In this document: positions 34,281-45,307 of the stretch, in pieces | How positions within the stretch are numbered: the stretch's first letter is position 1 | Layout of the letters: the number at the start of each line of letters is the position of its first letter | From: Ectocarpus siliculosus | Lineage: Eukaryota; Sar; Phaeophyceae; Ectocarpales; Ectocarpaceae | DNA length: 47,114 bases | Reading direction: 5' to 3' | Assembly: GCA_000310025.1 (NCBI GenBank) | Contig: FN648498.1 | Span: 217,061-264,174 of the forward strand | The notes under the pieces: model-generated | Database searches by the model: none | The model's input: only the letters and a program-made list of their open reading frames with translations | What the model was told of the DNA's origin: nothing | Program-made: the position numbers and the translations under genes

Positions 34281-36177
34281 TGTTGTGGGATACCTCTTCC
34301 TGGCGGTTTTGTGGAAGAAATAAACACCAATGAAATACGAATGGGCAGCACTTACCATTATATAGCCGAAGCAGGGCATGTGATGACGGAGCTAACTTCC
34401 GAACTGCGATTTCGAGACCAGGAGCAACGATATTTTCCACGTTCCACCATAACCAATTTCAGCGACAAACTCCTAATCGGTACCTGGAACAACATAGCAA
34501 GCATCGGCTAGAAACACGTTCTAATAAATATAAGCTGGTTGCTCGTGCACTTGTTTCTATTGCACAACATTCATGTTTTTCCGAAGGTGGTCGGCCGAGG
34601 AAATAATTGACAGAACCTTGTTGGCTCAAGTCGGTGGCGTAATGGGACAGGTGCAACCACCCGCATGCTTAGGCGCAAAAATCAAGATCGAGTCCATGCC
34701 AAGGCCAATGTAATAGAGCTATCATAGCAAAAGGTCCAACAGCACCATTTCCCGTCTACACGTTTGCAGTGAGTACACCGATCCGCTGCAGACCACATGC
34801 AGAAACATTTCTTGGCATGCACCCACCACGCTGTTGACATTGTTGCTTGTTCGTAGCGCTCGCGCCTCTGCTTGGCGTTTCGGATTCACAGTCAGTTCAA
34901 TGAGAATTTGTCGCGAGAAAACTACCGAGCTTCCCAGTACCTGGCTCTTTTGGATTAATCTCGCTGGCAAGCTGTTCTCCGCCCAGGGCTGGCTCCAAGA
35001 ATACTCCTGTAGAGAAAGTCTTCAAATTATTTTCAAAGGGGCCGAAAAAAGATCGAGATAAAGATGATGAGCTGGTGGATGCTGCGTTTACAGGCGAAGT
35101 TCGTACACCTAGGCAGTCATACGACCCTCAATGTGGGTGGTACGTTTCTCATTGCAGTGCAGTACAGTAGGGCTTCAACAGAGCTACAAAACAGCTTCAA
35201 TATGATGCACTCCGGGTCTCACTACGTCGACTTTGATCCAGGGTATACTCTAGTACAGCACACACTACAGTACACTTGTTGTCTGAGCGTATCGAGTTGA
35301 GAGCGCTCATGGGTTTCCGTGTTGAAGCGGTCTCAAATAACGACGCAGACAAAGGCAATGCAGCAGGCAGGCATGTAATGATGTTATTTGTCGTGGACCC
35401 TGTTTGATGCCCAACTTCTGATGCCCAACGCTTAAAAGCATTTTCTCCCGCTTGTTGTGGCCTTCTGTGCAGAGGAGGGGGGACCACACATATGATGAGG
35501 TATCTGATGGGTTTGAGGCAATCGCATGCTGAGGTTGCTGTCTGGCGAAAGGGTTTGGGGAGCTCAAGCACCACATCATAAGCCCATGCTGCCTTTCTAT
35601 AATTTAGTTGATGGACGAGTTCAAACTTAAGGTGTTGGGATGCCGCCAGCTTGTAGCTGTCTCATTTTTGTGCTGCTGGAATCTCGACCTGGTAAGCTGG
35701 GATCAGACATGCGCCGCGTGGGAAGAACGTCAACAATCAAGAAATCAGGGGTAATCGTATGAGAGGACACACGGAAAAACTCAGTGGCGGGAAGGCAGGA
35801 CTCGCTGAATGGCTGTCTTACCTTCTAACGGTGGTACTGTAGTCTATGTCGACAAGTGTGGAGAGGTCGAGAGGTACTGGCGGACTCTGTGAAGATGCGG
35901 AATCGTCGTACTCGGTTGTCTAAAAAACCCCGCAGATACTTTTGCCGCGGACGAACCTGCTGTCTACACAGCTGGTGGGGAGGAAACACCTCACTGCGAT
36001 CTTCTGTCTCTGTCTTCTCAATACTCGTGAGCACGCACCCAACGCCTGTGGCTTTAGGCAAGGGGGAGTCAGGAAGTGAGAGAGCCAGCGATCTGGCGAT
36101 CTGGCGAGCCGCGAGCCGGCGAGACTGCCATCATCCATCATATGTCATACCGAAATCAAATTCAATGCGGGGTTTCT
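34281..36177. other. Intergenic region upstream of two divergent PARP genes
   Basis: Bases to about 34420 resemble sequence next to the relic at 16640-16775, so they are probably 5' UTR or promoter of the TPR-PARP gene. Beyond that no gene is recognised; frames such as 35197-35574 (-) and 34834-35061 (+) lack motifs. Confidence 0.45.
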
Positions 36178-36220
36178 GATTGGGTCCCCTTGTACGGTCC
36201 CGTCGGCATATATATTTTTT
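36178..36220 (+). promoter_or_regulatory. Upstream motif of zinc-finger PARP gene 2 with TATA-like stretch
   Basis: GATTGG at 36178, ACGGTCCCGTCGGCATA at 36194-36210 and ATATATATTTTTT directly after it match the motif pair before copy 1 at 17831 and 17894. The ATG lies about 95 bp downstream, a similar distance to copy 1. Confidence 0.6.
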
Positions 36221-36306
36221 TCATGCGCGCATACAACACCCAGGGGTCAGTGTGGAGCTGGTGTGGAGCAGCTGGTGTGGAGACGAGATAGGCTGTGGCC
36301 CTCGGG

Positions 36307-39300
36307 ATGGGTGCCAGGGCGACTACGCCCGTGTTGTGCGGCCTCCCAGGGTGTACACAGCCTTGCTACGATGATGGGCTCGTCGTCCACGACTACTGTG
36401 GGCGTACTCATGCTAGACAAGCAATGTCTGGCGGGCTCGTCGCTGGTGCTCGTCGCTCCCTAACCGGCAGCACCTGTAAGGTGAGGCTTTTGCAGGAAAT
36501 GCTACGGGTTAGGGACCATGGGATAGGGTTATTGTGCCCGTGGGCATGGCGTTAGGGCCCATGACCTTTAAGTTGAGGATAGGGCAGTAGGGCATGCCCA
36601 AAATGCTCACCATGGTGATTCTGGCGTCAAACGACCAGGACACGTCCGTGTGTCCGTGGATGCGTCCGTGGACGCGTCCACCGACGTGTAGACAGAATCC
36701 CAAGGCCACGGACGCATAGATAGAAGCCTACGGGCGCGTCCACGGATGCCGTCCGTGAATGTGTTCACGGATGCGGACATGTTCGTCCCCGGACGCTTCC
36801 ATAGACATGTCGACATCCACGGACGCAGACACGTCGGACGGCGTCCGTGGACTTCCGAGGGTGGCCACGGGCGTCCGTGGGCGTCCACGGACACGGACAC
36901 GTCCGTGGATGCTCGTTCATGGATGCCCGTGGAGACGTTCGTGGCCGCCTGTGAACGTGTCCACGAACGTCCATGGACACGTCCATCAAATGGTCAAATA
37001 ATGTACACTTCGGCGCTCTCCAAAACGGCACCACGAGTCAAACGAGAGCTTGCAGGATAGCTACGGGGTAAAGGTCATTACACATCATGCAGACTGCTAT
37101 CGATACTCTGGTAAGCTGAGTAGGAGCAAAACACCTTTTTCCAAACTCATGGCAGTCCGCAAGCGTGCCTCCTATTACGCCATACCTCTTGGTCACGTGT
37201 TGAAAAATCACTAGAGCGGGTTCTGAAGTCGGCAACCATTTTGGGAAGAAATTGAACGGAACTTTCCCCAATCAAAGTCCTTCCGAACAAAAACGGTGAA
37301 TAGAGATGAAAGCCTTGCAGTTTTCACAATGGTACGAGCAGAACGAAGCAAGACATCGGCGGCGGAAGGTTTTTCTGCAGTTCTTAATGGTTCCGGCAAC
37401 CCCTGAACACCGGCCACCCGTCACTGGCAGAGTCGCAACGCACGACGATGCTGCGGTGCTGCTTAAAGGCCCCCACGACAGCGATGTGTCTACGAAACAG
37501 AGTGTGTATCGTAGTCCCAACATGTTCCAACAAGCTTCCCTCTACGGTTCAACATCAACGCCACCTCCGCGACCTCGCTTCATCACATGAAATGTGTCGT
37601 ACATGTGTGAGCGTATTCTTGTCATACTTGGTCTTTCCACTCGCCAGCGGCCTGGGTGCTCGCAACCACCTTTCTTCGACTCAGTCACGAACCGGATGCA
37701 CGACTTCTGCTCGAAGCACCACGCTAATGAGGCCATGGCACGCCCGGGTGGTGGCATGGGGGCTTCAGAGTGCAAGCTGAAGGGCTGTTCTAAGAACGTT
37801 TACCGCGATCCTGTCACCGGTCTCGTGAGTGTTAATGGTCTGTGTTTTCTTTGAAGAGCTAACTCTTATCACGTTGGTACTACTGATGTTGCTTCGTTAG
37901 GCGTCTTTGGCGTTAGTGGCGACCGGATCGAATACTACCTGCCAGTGCGCGCGGCATTCCGGTAATGGTGATAAGCCGTTCGACTGTGGGTATATCTCGA
38001 ATGGATATGCAGTATTTCTGTGTTTGTAATTGTTTTGAAACTAATAAGTCGATGGGTCGTCCCCTCAACGGCACCCTCCGTTCTTTTTGTTTGAGGGATA
38101 TTCTTACCTGAGGCACCGCAGAATTCATCTCCTCCACAGACAAGAGTCTGGGATAGAATAGCAATGGTCCACATGGCGTCAGTGGAAGCTACCTGTGTGT
38201 GTTATTTGTACCCCCCGCCATACGTACGTGATCAAGTGAAGACTCAACACCTGTCTTCTTCCTATAGTCTCAACCCACTCCCCCTCTTAACCTCATGCGA
38301 CCCACCCGCTATTTTGGCGACAACCCAAGGAGTCTGACTACTGCTCCAGAGGCCACCAGGCACACGCTATCGCCCTGGGACAGGGAATGAGGACCGTAAC
38401 ATCCCATGTGCAGCAGGTCTTCCGCGGGGGAACCACCGGCGCTACTGACTTCATGCTGAGTGTCCTTTCGAAATCCCATCACCAGTACTCGTCACTGTGC
38501 CATCAATTCATCAGCAAGTGGGTCAAGGGTGGTGTGCCTCATGTGCGGAGGATATTGGAGGTGAAGGTGAGTGAAAAAAAACACGAACGAACACACTCAA
38601 TGGTTCCTCGCAATCTTTTATTCACTCTCTGTTTGGTGCACAACGTTAGTTGGTTGGTTGGTTTTGAAGTTGGATGTTGATCCGACAGTATCGAAGTAAG
38701 GCAAGGGAGGCTGAGTCCAGCTTTGTGAAGGATCAAGTCGCTGGGTTTCATCGAAACCTCGGTGCCGCTTGCTCTTGATGAAGCCTTCCAAGACTTCTAA
38801 GGGGAGCCTCCCGGCGACTCTGTGAGTGAGGTGGTGGCTAGCTCTGGCGATCAAGTGCCACCTTCCCTGACTAACGTGGTCAATTGAGGTAACCCGTGCA
38901 GCAGGACACCAACATCACCACGGCACTGATCAAGCCGGGCGGTCTCTGCTGAATAGATGTTTATATCTTATCCCGATATTGACACACCACTCATCTTGGT
39001 ATGCCCCACACACGTGAGGAAGGAACGAATAGGCAGAGACGGCATGAACCCACTCGCGTTGGGTGTTAAAACCAATGTTCTCTTGGAGAGTAAATGACTC
39101 CATGGCCCCACTAGCGTGGAACAACAGGAACCCGTACAACATTGATCCTGGTTGCACTTTTCCCTCTGGTATTGTCTCTCCTGGTGGTATCTACTTACAC
39201 CACTGCGCCGTCGCATCCACATCGCAGGTACCAGCCGACATCTATGGGAAATATGCCAACTACAAGAAGGCCAAGGGCAACATTCGGCGTCGATTTCACG

Positions 39301-40268
39301 GCACCTCGTGCTCTGCAGGGTGTAATTTTTTCGTCGACCTGAAAGTGAGCAAACACGACAACACACGCAATTTCTCCGTTCCAAACGTATCAGCCTTCCG
39401 ACACAGCGGCTGCGTCTAAGACAACTCGCCGTTTTGAACGATACTCGGCTAAATTCAAACACTTCGGTCTATGAGCGATACGTCCGTATTCCAATGCCGA
39501 AGTGTCTTGGTGCCCTCGAGCATAGTGTCGTGGTTCCTCATCCTACTGGAATCGAATGTATTTTAGCATTGCGGGGTTGTCGCGGGCGTGTAAGGACATT
39601 GTACAACGCATATGCAGGGGTTGTGTGGCCTTTTAACAAGCCTTGATTCTATGCGCTCACGTCTAGCACGTTTGTTTGTCGGGGCACATTTCTCAGGGTA
39701 ACCCTTGTAGCAGCAGGGGGTGCAACGTGTGCAACATCTGCACCAACGGCTTCATGCTGCAAGGAAACGTCGGCGGAACGGCGAAAAGGACAAGCATCGG
39801 TCTGCGCTACGGGGAGGGCCTGTATTTCAGCAGCGTGTCTGGCAAGTCTAACGACTACGCCCAGGGGTCCGAGAAAGTGAGATAGGTTTTATTGCTTAGG
39901 GCTACATCGTGTTCATCGACAAAGTTTCAACGCCACTCTGGTTTCCAAAATGAATGTTGGATCGGCCAATCAACTGAATTGCATGACGCTTGAAAAACAC
40001 CATAAACGCCCGCTTGTGCCCTACCTATCCCGAACGATGGCTCGCCGACTCACACATCAAACTGATTACCTCGCGCCCGCGCCCTCGTCGCCGTGTCGTT
40101 GCCCCACACCACTCATCGTTGGGCGACTGGCAGGTTGGCAGCGACGGTAAAAAAGTGAGGTGCATGTTCATCGCCAACGTCACGGCGGGCAACGCCTACC
40201 TGACCCAGCAAGTTTCCCTCGGGCAAAACATGTGCCCTCCCGCCGGACATGACTCGGTTGTGGGAGAG
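36307..40268 (+). CDS. Zinc-finger PARP-like ADP-ribosyltransferase, copy 2, last exon missing
   Basis: A paralogue of the gene at 18024 with exons 36307-36480, 37648-37824, 38330-38566, 39228-39344, 39697-39876 and 40134-40268, all phase 0, 340 residues. All three zinc fingers keep their ligands: CGLPGCTQPC with DYCGRTHA; CK/RPGC (across intron 1) with DFCSKHHA; CKLKGC (exon 2) with DYCSRGHQAHA (exon 3). The catalytic His (RRFHGTS) and Tyr (GEGLYFSS) and the CNVCNIC cluster are present. No exon carrying the third triad residue (E in E-L-V-V-Y) was found between 40269 and 42375. Reading on past the exon-6 donor adds 18 residues to a TGA at 40325. The product would lack the last strands of the fold and is probably inactive, unless the exon lies elsewhere or function is non-catalytic. 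Confidence 0.72.
36512..37049. repeat. Array of palindromic CGTCCGTGGACG-type words inside intron 1 of PARP copy 2
   Basis: About 36640-36990 is packed with variants of CGTCCGTGGACG and TCCACGGACG in both orientations. The block is flanked by an imperfect 21-22-bp direct repeat, TTGCAGGAAATGCTACGGGTTA (36490-36511, read in two parts TTGCAGGAAATG and CTACGGGTTA) and TTGCAGGATAGCTACGGGGTA (37050-37070, likewise). Copy 1 has this intron sequence once (about 18204-18225). An inserted element or a local duplication that trapped the array is inferred. Confidence 0.7.
37290..37420 (-). repeat. Dispersed intron segment with conserved antisense frame, copy 3
   Basis: The third member of the family at 18360 and 20650, here in intron 1 of PARP copy 2. 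The minus strand reads EKPSAADVLLRSARTIVKTA. A downstream stretch (FISSQNGCRLQ region) shares TTTCTTCCCA-AAT with the 18360 copy. Confidence 0.55.
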
Positions 40269-40325
40269 GTGAGAGTCAAGCACGTTCTGTCTATTGGCGG
40301 TCCCGCTGTCTCTGGGGAAACATGA

Positions 40326-42375
40326 AATCCCGTACATAGAGTCGCCGTACATCAAGGCTTCACATCCCCTTCGACTGTGGTATTATCTCGAATGAGTACA
40401 ACAGTCTGTCTTTGATTGAATCATGACTTCTTTTTTTTTCCGAAACAAAAGGCACCAATTGAAACGTACCGAACCGACCGTGCCGCCACAGGAGCCACAC
40501 ACGACACCCACACACACACTGTGGGTGTGGTGCCTGTGGTTCGGGCCACCCTGTCTCCTCCCGCAAGTCGATAAACACTCACAGAAAAGTAAACCTATTA
40601 GTGTTGCTAATGTTTTAGAGATGTACATCGAGAGAAGTACATGAACAATTATAGAAACATGCACATAATAAGGAGAGGTGAAAGCACCAAGACATTGCAA
40701 CCCTACGCTGGAGTTGACCTCCTCCCCCTCCTCAGACTCAGAACAATTCACAAGCCGCACGTTGAACAGTGCCGCGCCGAGAGAGAAACAGTTCGACCCG
40801 GCTCGAAGAACAGAAACAAGGCGAGCGGGGGGGGGGGGGGAGCATACCATTTGAAACTTGATACATGCTGCGACGCTAGACTTACATGCATGCTGCCCGT
40901 TTGTGGAGAAATCTCTCTGCCTTGATGAAAACGTCACAACACAGGGCATTCGGCCGCTGAAGCCACACACTTATTTTACCTCCTGTGTGCCATCCCCCCC
41001 ATGGAACGCACAATGCCCAAACCCCGACGCCCCCCCTCCCCGCTAGACAGATCGACCGAAAATGAACCGCAATCTTTGGGTCTCCTTGGTGCCATCAAAA
41101 GTGAACAGAGACGTATGGTGTAGTTTGATCGCCACAACATGTGCATGCAACAAAGCACAAGCACCCTGCTGCTTAGCCAATCGCCGCCTGTTGTGCCCCG
41201 ACTCTGCCCATTCGGCAGGGAAAGCTCTTGGTCTCTTTAGCCTTCCCGAAGAAGACGCAACGCCAACAAAAAACAAACAGCCTTCTTATCTATTTTCCGT
41301 TGCAAAAGAAACGTCTCTTCAAAATGATTATTGTAACCTGTTTGCAAAACACAACAATGGCAGCAGCGGACTCGAACCTCAAGTTTTTTATTCTGGCGCC
41401 CGCCAGCCATCACCGATGGACAGGGCATCACGTCTGTTTTCTCCCGCCACCCTACGCACTTACATGTACAGAACCACGATCGAAATGTACAAAAAAAAGG
41501 GGGGATAATTTACGGAAGAAAAGAAAAAAAATGCCGACAAGTAGGTGCAACAGATGATGGAGAATCCGAGCGTCGACAGACAGATATGTAATACAAAAGC
41601 CTATCGGTAGAGAAGAAAAGAGTACTACACGTGCACGCACCCGCTTTGGTCTTGCTGGTTGGCAACTTTGTCGCCGAAAATCCTTGTCCGATCGGCGACG
41701 TCACCCAGGGAAGCTGACCAAGGACCCCTACTCACACTACTGTAGCCTTTTCCGGGGGGAGGGGCAAACCAATAAGCGCCGGGGGGATGCTTGTCCGCAA
41801 GGACGGGTGGAGGTGCGTAGTAGTACTGGATGTGCGGGCCTCGCCAATGTGTAGTGCCACCGCCACCGCCGGCGTGCTGGAAAAACTAAAGGGCGGCTTT
41901 GACCAAACGGTGCCAACGGAAACATGTTCACACACATACAACATGCACGATGGCATGACAGGGCGCACGGGCGACTGACGCGATCGCTACGTACGATGAA
42001 GAGACAATCCCAACACCAAACAACGTAAAGAAAAAGGGCAAGATGCGGTGGGTGTACCATATTTGAGAGCCACAAGTTTACGTATCGTTCTCCACCCCTC
42101 TATTCCTGTCTTCTACCCCCCTCCCCGCGCTTTTCCGTGTGCTAGAGGGGGCACGTGAGTACAAGAGTACAAGAGTACAAGAATGTGTTGGGTAGACGGC
42201 GGGGGTTACGGTGCATGAAATCCGCTCTACCTCCCGTTTGGCGGCTTGTCTTGGCTGCTGCAGCTGCTGTTGCCGCCGCCGCAGCCATCGGCCACCGCAG
42301 CAGCCGCCTACGTTGCGCTTCCACCGCTGCCACTGTTGCCACCGGTTTCGGTGCCACCGCCGCCGCCGCCGCCGC
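40326..42375. other. Region between PARP copy 2 and DCAF11, no gene recognised
   Basis: Bases 40370-40420 resemble part of intron 2 of PARP copy 2 (about 37978-38035; shared TTCGACTGTGG and ATCTCGAATG), which may mark a rearrangement point where the last PARP exon was lost. A poly-G run of about 12 lies near 40830. The part next to 42376 is probably DCAF11 3' UTR. Frames at 40383-40970 (-) and 41062-41508 (+) are unrecognised. Confidence 0.4.
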
Positions 42376-42666
42376 TTACTTTTCGTCTCGGGCGCCGCCG
42401 CTGTAGCTCCACAGGCCCACCGCCGCGTCCCACGAGAAGGACGCGATGAGCGGGAGGTGAGGGTGCCACGAGACGTCGCGAGTGTTGCCGGTGTGCCAAG
42501 AAAGGCTATCCACCTGAAGGAGGAGGAGGGGGTAGGGAAAGAAGAGGGCGGGCGCGGGAGAGAGGGAGGGAGGATGTAACGTGAAAAACAGTTCTCGCCG
42601 CGGTTGCGCGCCACGTGCGTGTTTCTTCTCTCTCTCTCGCTCTGTCTCTCTCTGTCTGTCTGTCTC

Positions 42667-42722
<56 letters not shown>

Positions 42723-45276
42723 CCTTTCATTCTTTTCAAGACGGTCTATTGATTGTGTGAGATATGATATGACAGACCTAGACAGAGACAGATAGTACTT
42801 CGAATCCCAGGTAACACCGTCCTTTTCGGGTCTAGTGTCCTTCTCATGCATTCCCAAAAAGCCGCTCGACATGAACACGGCGGCGAATCTCCACAATAGC
42901 AGACCATTGCAATCACGTTTCTCTTTTCTCTTTTCCTACCATGTTGCCGGTGAGAATATCCCAGATGCAAACACTGCCGTCCGCGCTCCCGGACATGACG
43001 AACCTGAAGAAATACACGAGGGAAGAAAGCCGTCGTTTCTCTTGGCGTTGCCATTTGATGGGAAGGTTGGGGTGGAGCACACACCGCACACTCTACTGAA
43101 AAAAACAGAACCACTCCGAAGAGACAGGGGGGGGATAAGGACAAGGGCTAAATTATTAGCTGTCGAATCAACGACCACGTGCGTTGCTACTTCGTGGTTA
43201 CCGTTGTCGCTGCTGCTGTCTTGCTACTGCTACTGCTGCTGCTGCTGCTGCTGCTATACATTGCACAGCACAAACCAGGGTCGGGATTTCCACCCGGTAT
43301 CTGAGCTCGGCTCACGCAACAGTGGTCGAGTGGTTCAGTTGGAAACCTAAAACACCGTGAAAAACATCAAGTACAAAACAACGACAAGGCGCGTGAGTAT
43401 AGTCGTGAGTAAACGTCATGGTAAAAAAACAAGACAAGAGATACATGGTAGAACAAGGGAAATAGAACAAACGAAGATGGTTGCACCACTTCACCACTCG
43501 CGGCTTACCGCTGGCCCGTGGTGTGCGTGGGCGAGAAGTAGCAGCGGATGAGCGTCTGCAGCACCTTGTGGCCGTGGAATGTCTTGACGGACTCGTCTGA
43601 GGCCCTCTTGCTCTTGATCGGCCTCAGCGCGGGGAGGGACATGGTCATATGTCGGTAGTCCCTGCCGAGATCACGGACCGGCCCATCGAGCAGACAAAAG
43701 GGGTCGGCAAATGTAGTGAGAGGGAGGGGCTGCTGATACTGGGACGGGCGAAACAGTGGGGGCGATGAGAACCTTGGAGGGCGGGTGAAAATCACACATA
43801 AGGGTGTACGCCACGAGACCCGCCGCCTCTTCTTTGTAAGGCTGCAGACGGTGCCGGGAAAGCTCGTAGCTAGGGAACACACCGGCAGCAAACAGAACAT
43901 TTGCACCACGAACATGACCACGAACCACACGCAAACACCCACACGAGCAAAGCCCAGCAGGGGACAACAGTATCTGCCCAAGCACGCCCAAGCGCACACA
44001 CGTGGCACACACGAAACGCTAGTCAGAAAGCGAGCACGTACCAGCAGTGCACGCAGACAACCACACAGACACACGCAAGTAATTCCCACAAAATAACTCG
44101 CGCACCAGTGCGGGATATGGGCGGCCTTCTTCATCTTATCGTCCTTAGGGTCGAGCATGCGACGCATGTCCCACAGCTTCATGGTCTGGTCCTTGCTGTT
44201 GGAGATGAAGTGGCGCCCGTCGCCCTTGGCGGTGATGCACGTGATCCCCGCCTGGTGTCCGCAGAGACCCCCCACCTGCGGCACAACGCGCACGGAAGCG
44301 ATTGAGTGGAACTTGCTGTCGCTATCGCTGAAATGTTGTTGTCGTTGCTGGTGTTATAGTTGCTGTGCTGTTGGTGGTTGCTGGTTGTTAATTGTTGTTT
44401 CTGCTGGACGTTGTTGTTGTCGTTGTTTCTGCTGTTGTTGCTGGTGTTATCGTTGCTGTGCTGTTGATGTTGCCTTCTTCACAGGTTCACGACCTCGGCT
44501 TCCGCGCTCTCTGGAGCCAAGAAACCGGTCCATGTGTAAGATGCTGAAGCGGATACAACATAACAGCTACATTCAAATGGACGGAGCAAATAAATAGACA
44601 AAAGGATCGTCATTGACAAGAGAAGAAAGGACTGACGGGCGACCGACAGAGAAGGTGTGTTCACGCGGGAGACGTCCATGTCTGGGTCACGCGGCTTTCA
44701 CGACAAGTTTCAAATGGGGATGGTTCAGCTTGCGTTCATACCAATTGTTCGGGCAACAACGCGAGAACGCACTGATTAAAGCGACGGCGTGGTGTACGGC
44801 GGAGGTTCACCCATTCTTACATTCAGCGGTACAACATCTCGTCATTTTCATGGTGTACATTATCGTCTGTTTTGTTCTCGTGTCGTTTCTATTGTTCTGT
44901 TCGCGCCCTTCGGGCGCCGCGGTAGTGGGTGTTGAAATTCCTGCGCGAAAAAAAAACTCCTTTGCTTGTATAGCCAAGCCACAGCGGGGATCGGGCCAAC
45001 TGGACGGGTAGCTCCACGTACGTAATTGTTGGTAAATTTCGACATGGCAAATGGCAACCGGTCGGTGAACCCCCATGCCCCCCCCTCCGCCGTGCCGCAA
45101 CTGCGTGACGGTTTCATCTCACCGCCGCATCGGGAGAGCGCAAGTCCCAGATCTTGATCACGCAGTCGTCGCCGCCGGATAGTACAACCTGATGTAGCAA
45201 CAACAGCAGTTGCATGCATATGCAAGAAAATTGAGGTGTGAAAGAAGATACATGGGTGTGAAGACAAAACAACGAT

Positions 45277-45307
<31 letters not shown>

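Noticed and set aside
33478-34323. 281-residue plus-strand frame opposite the TPR exon
   Set aside because: It is a shadow frame; the minus strand shows regular 42-residue TPR periodicity.
36607-37034. Frames with repeated VDVHGRPW-type peptides
   Set aside because: All frames on both strands are repetitive because the DNA is an array of palindromic words.
18360-37420. CRISPR-like array from the spaced repeats in the PARP introns
   Set aside because: The genome is eukaryotic, repeats are diverged and kilobases apart, and no spacer periodicity is present.
43785-44305. Plus-strand frames over DCAF11 exon and intron
   Set aside because: They cross well-supported minus-strand splice sites and have no motif of their own.
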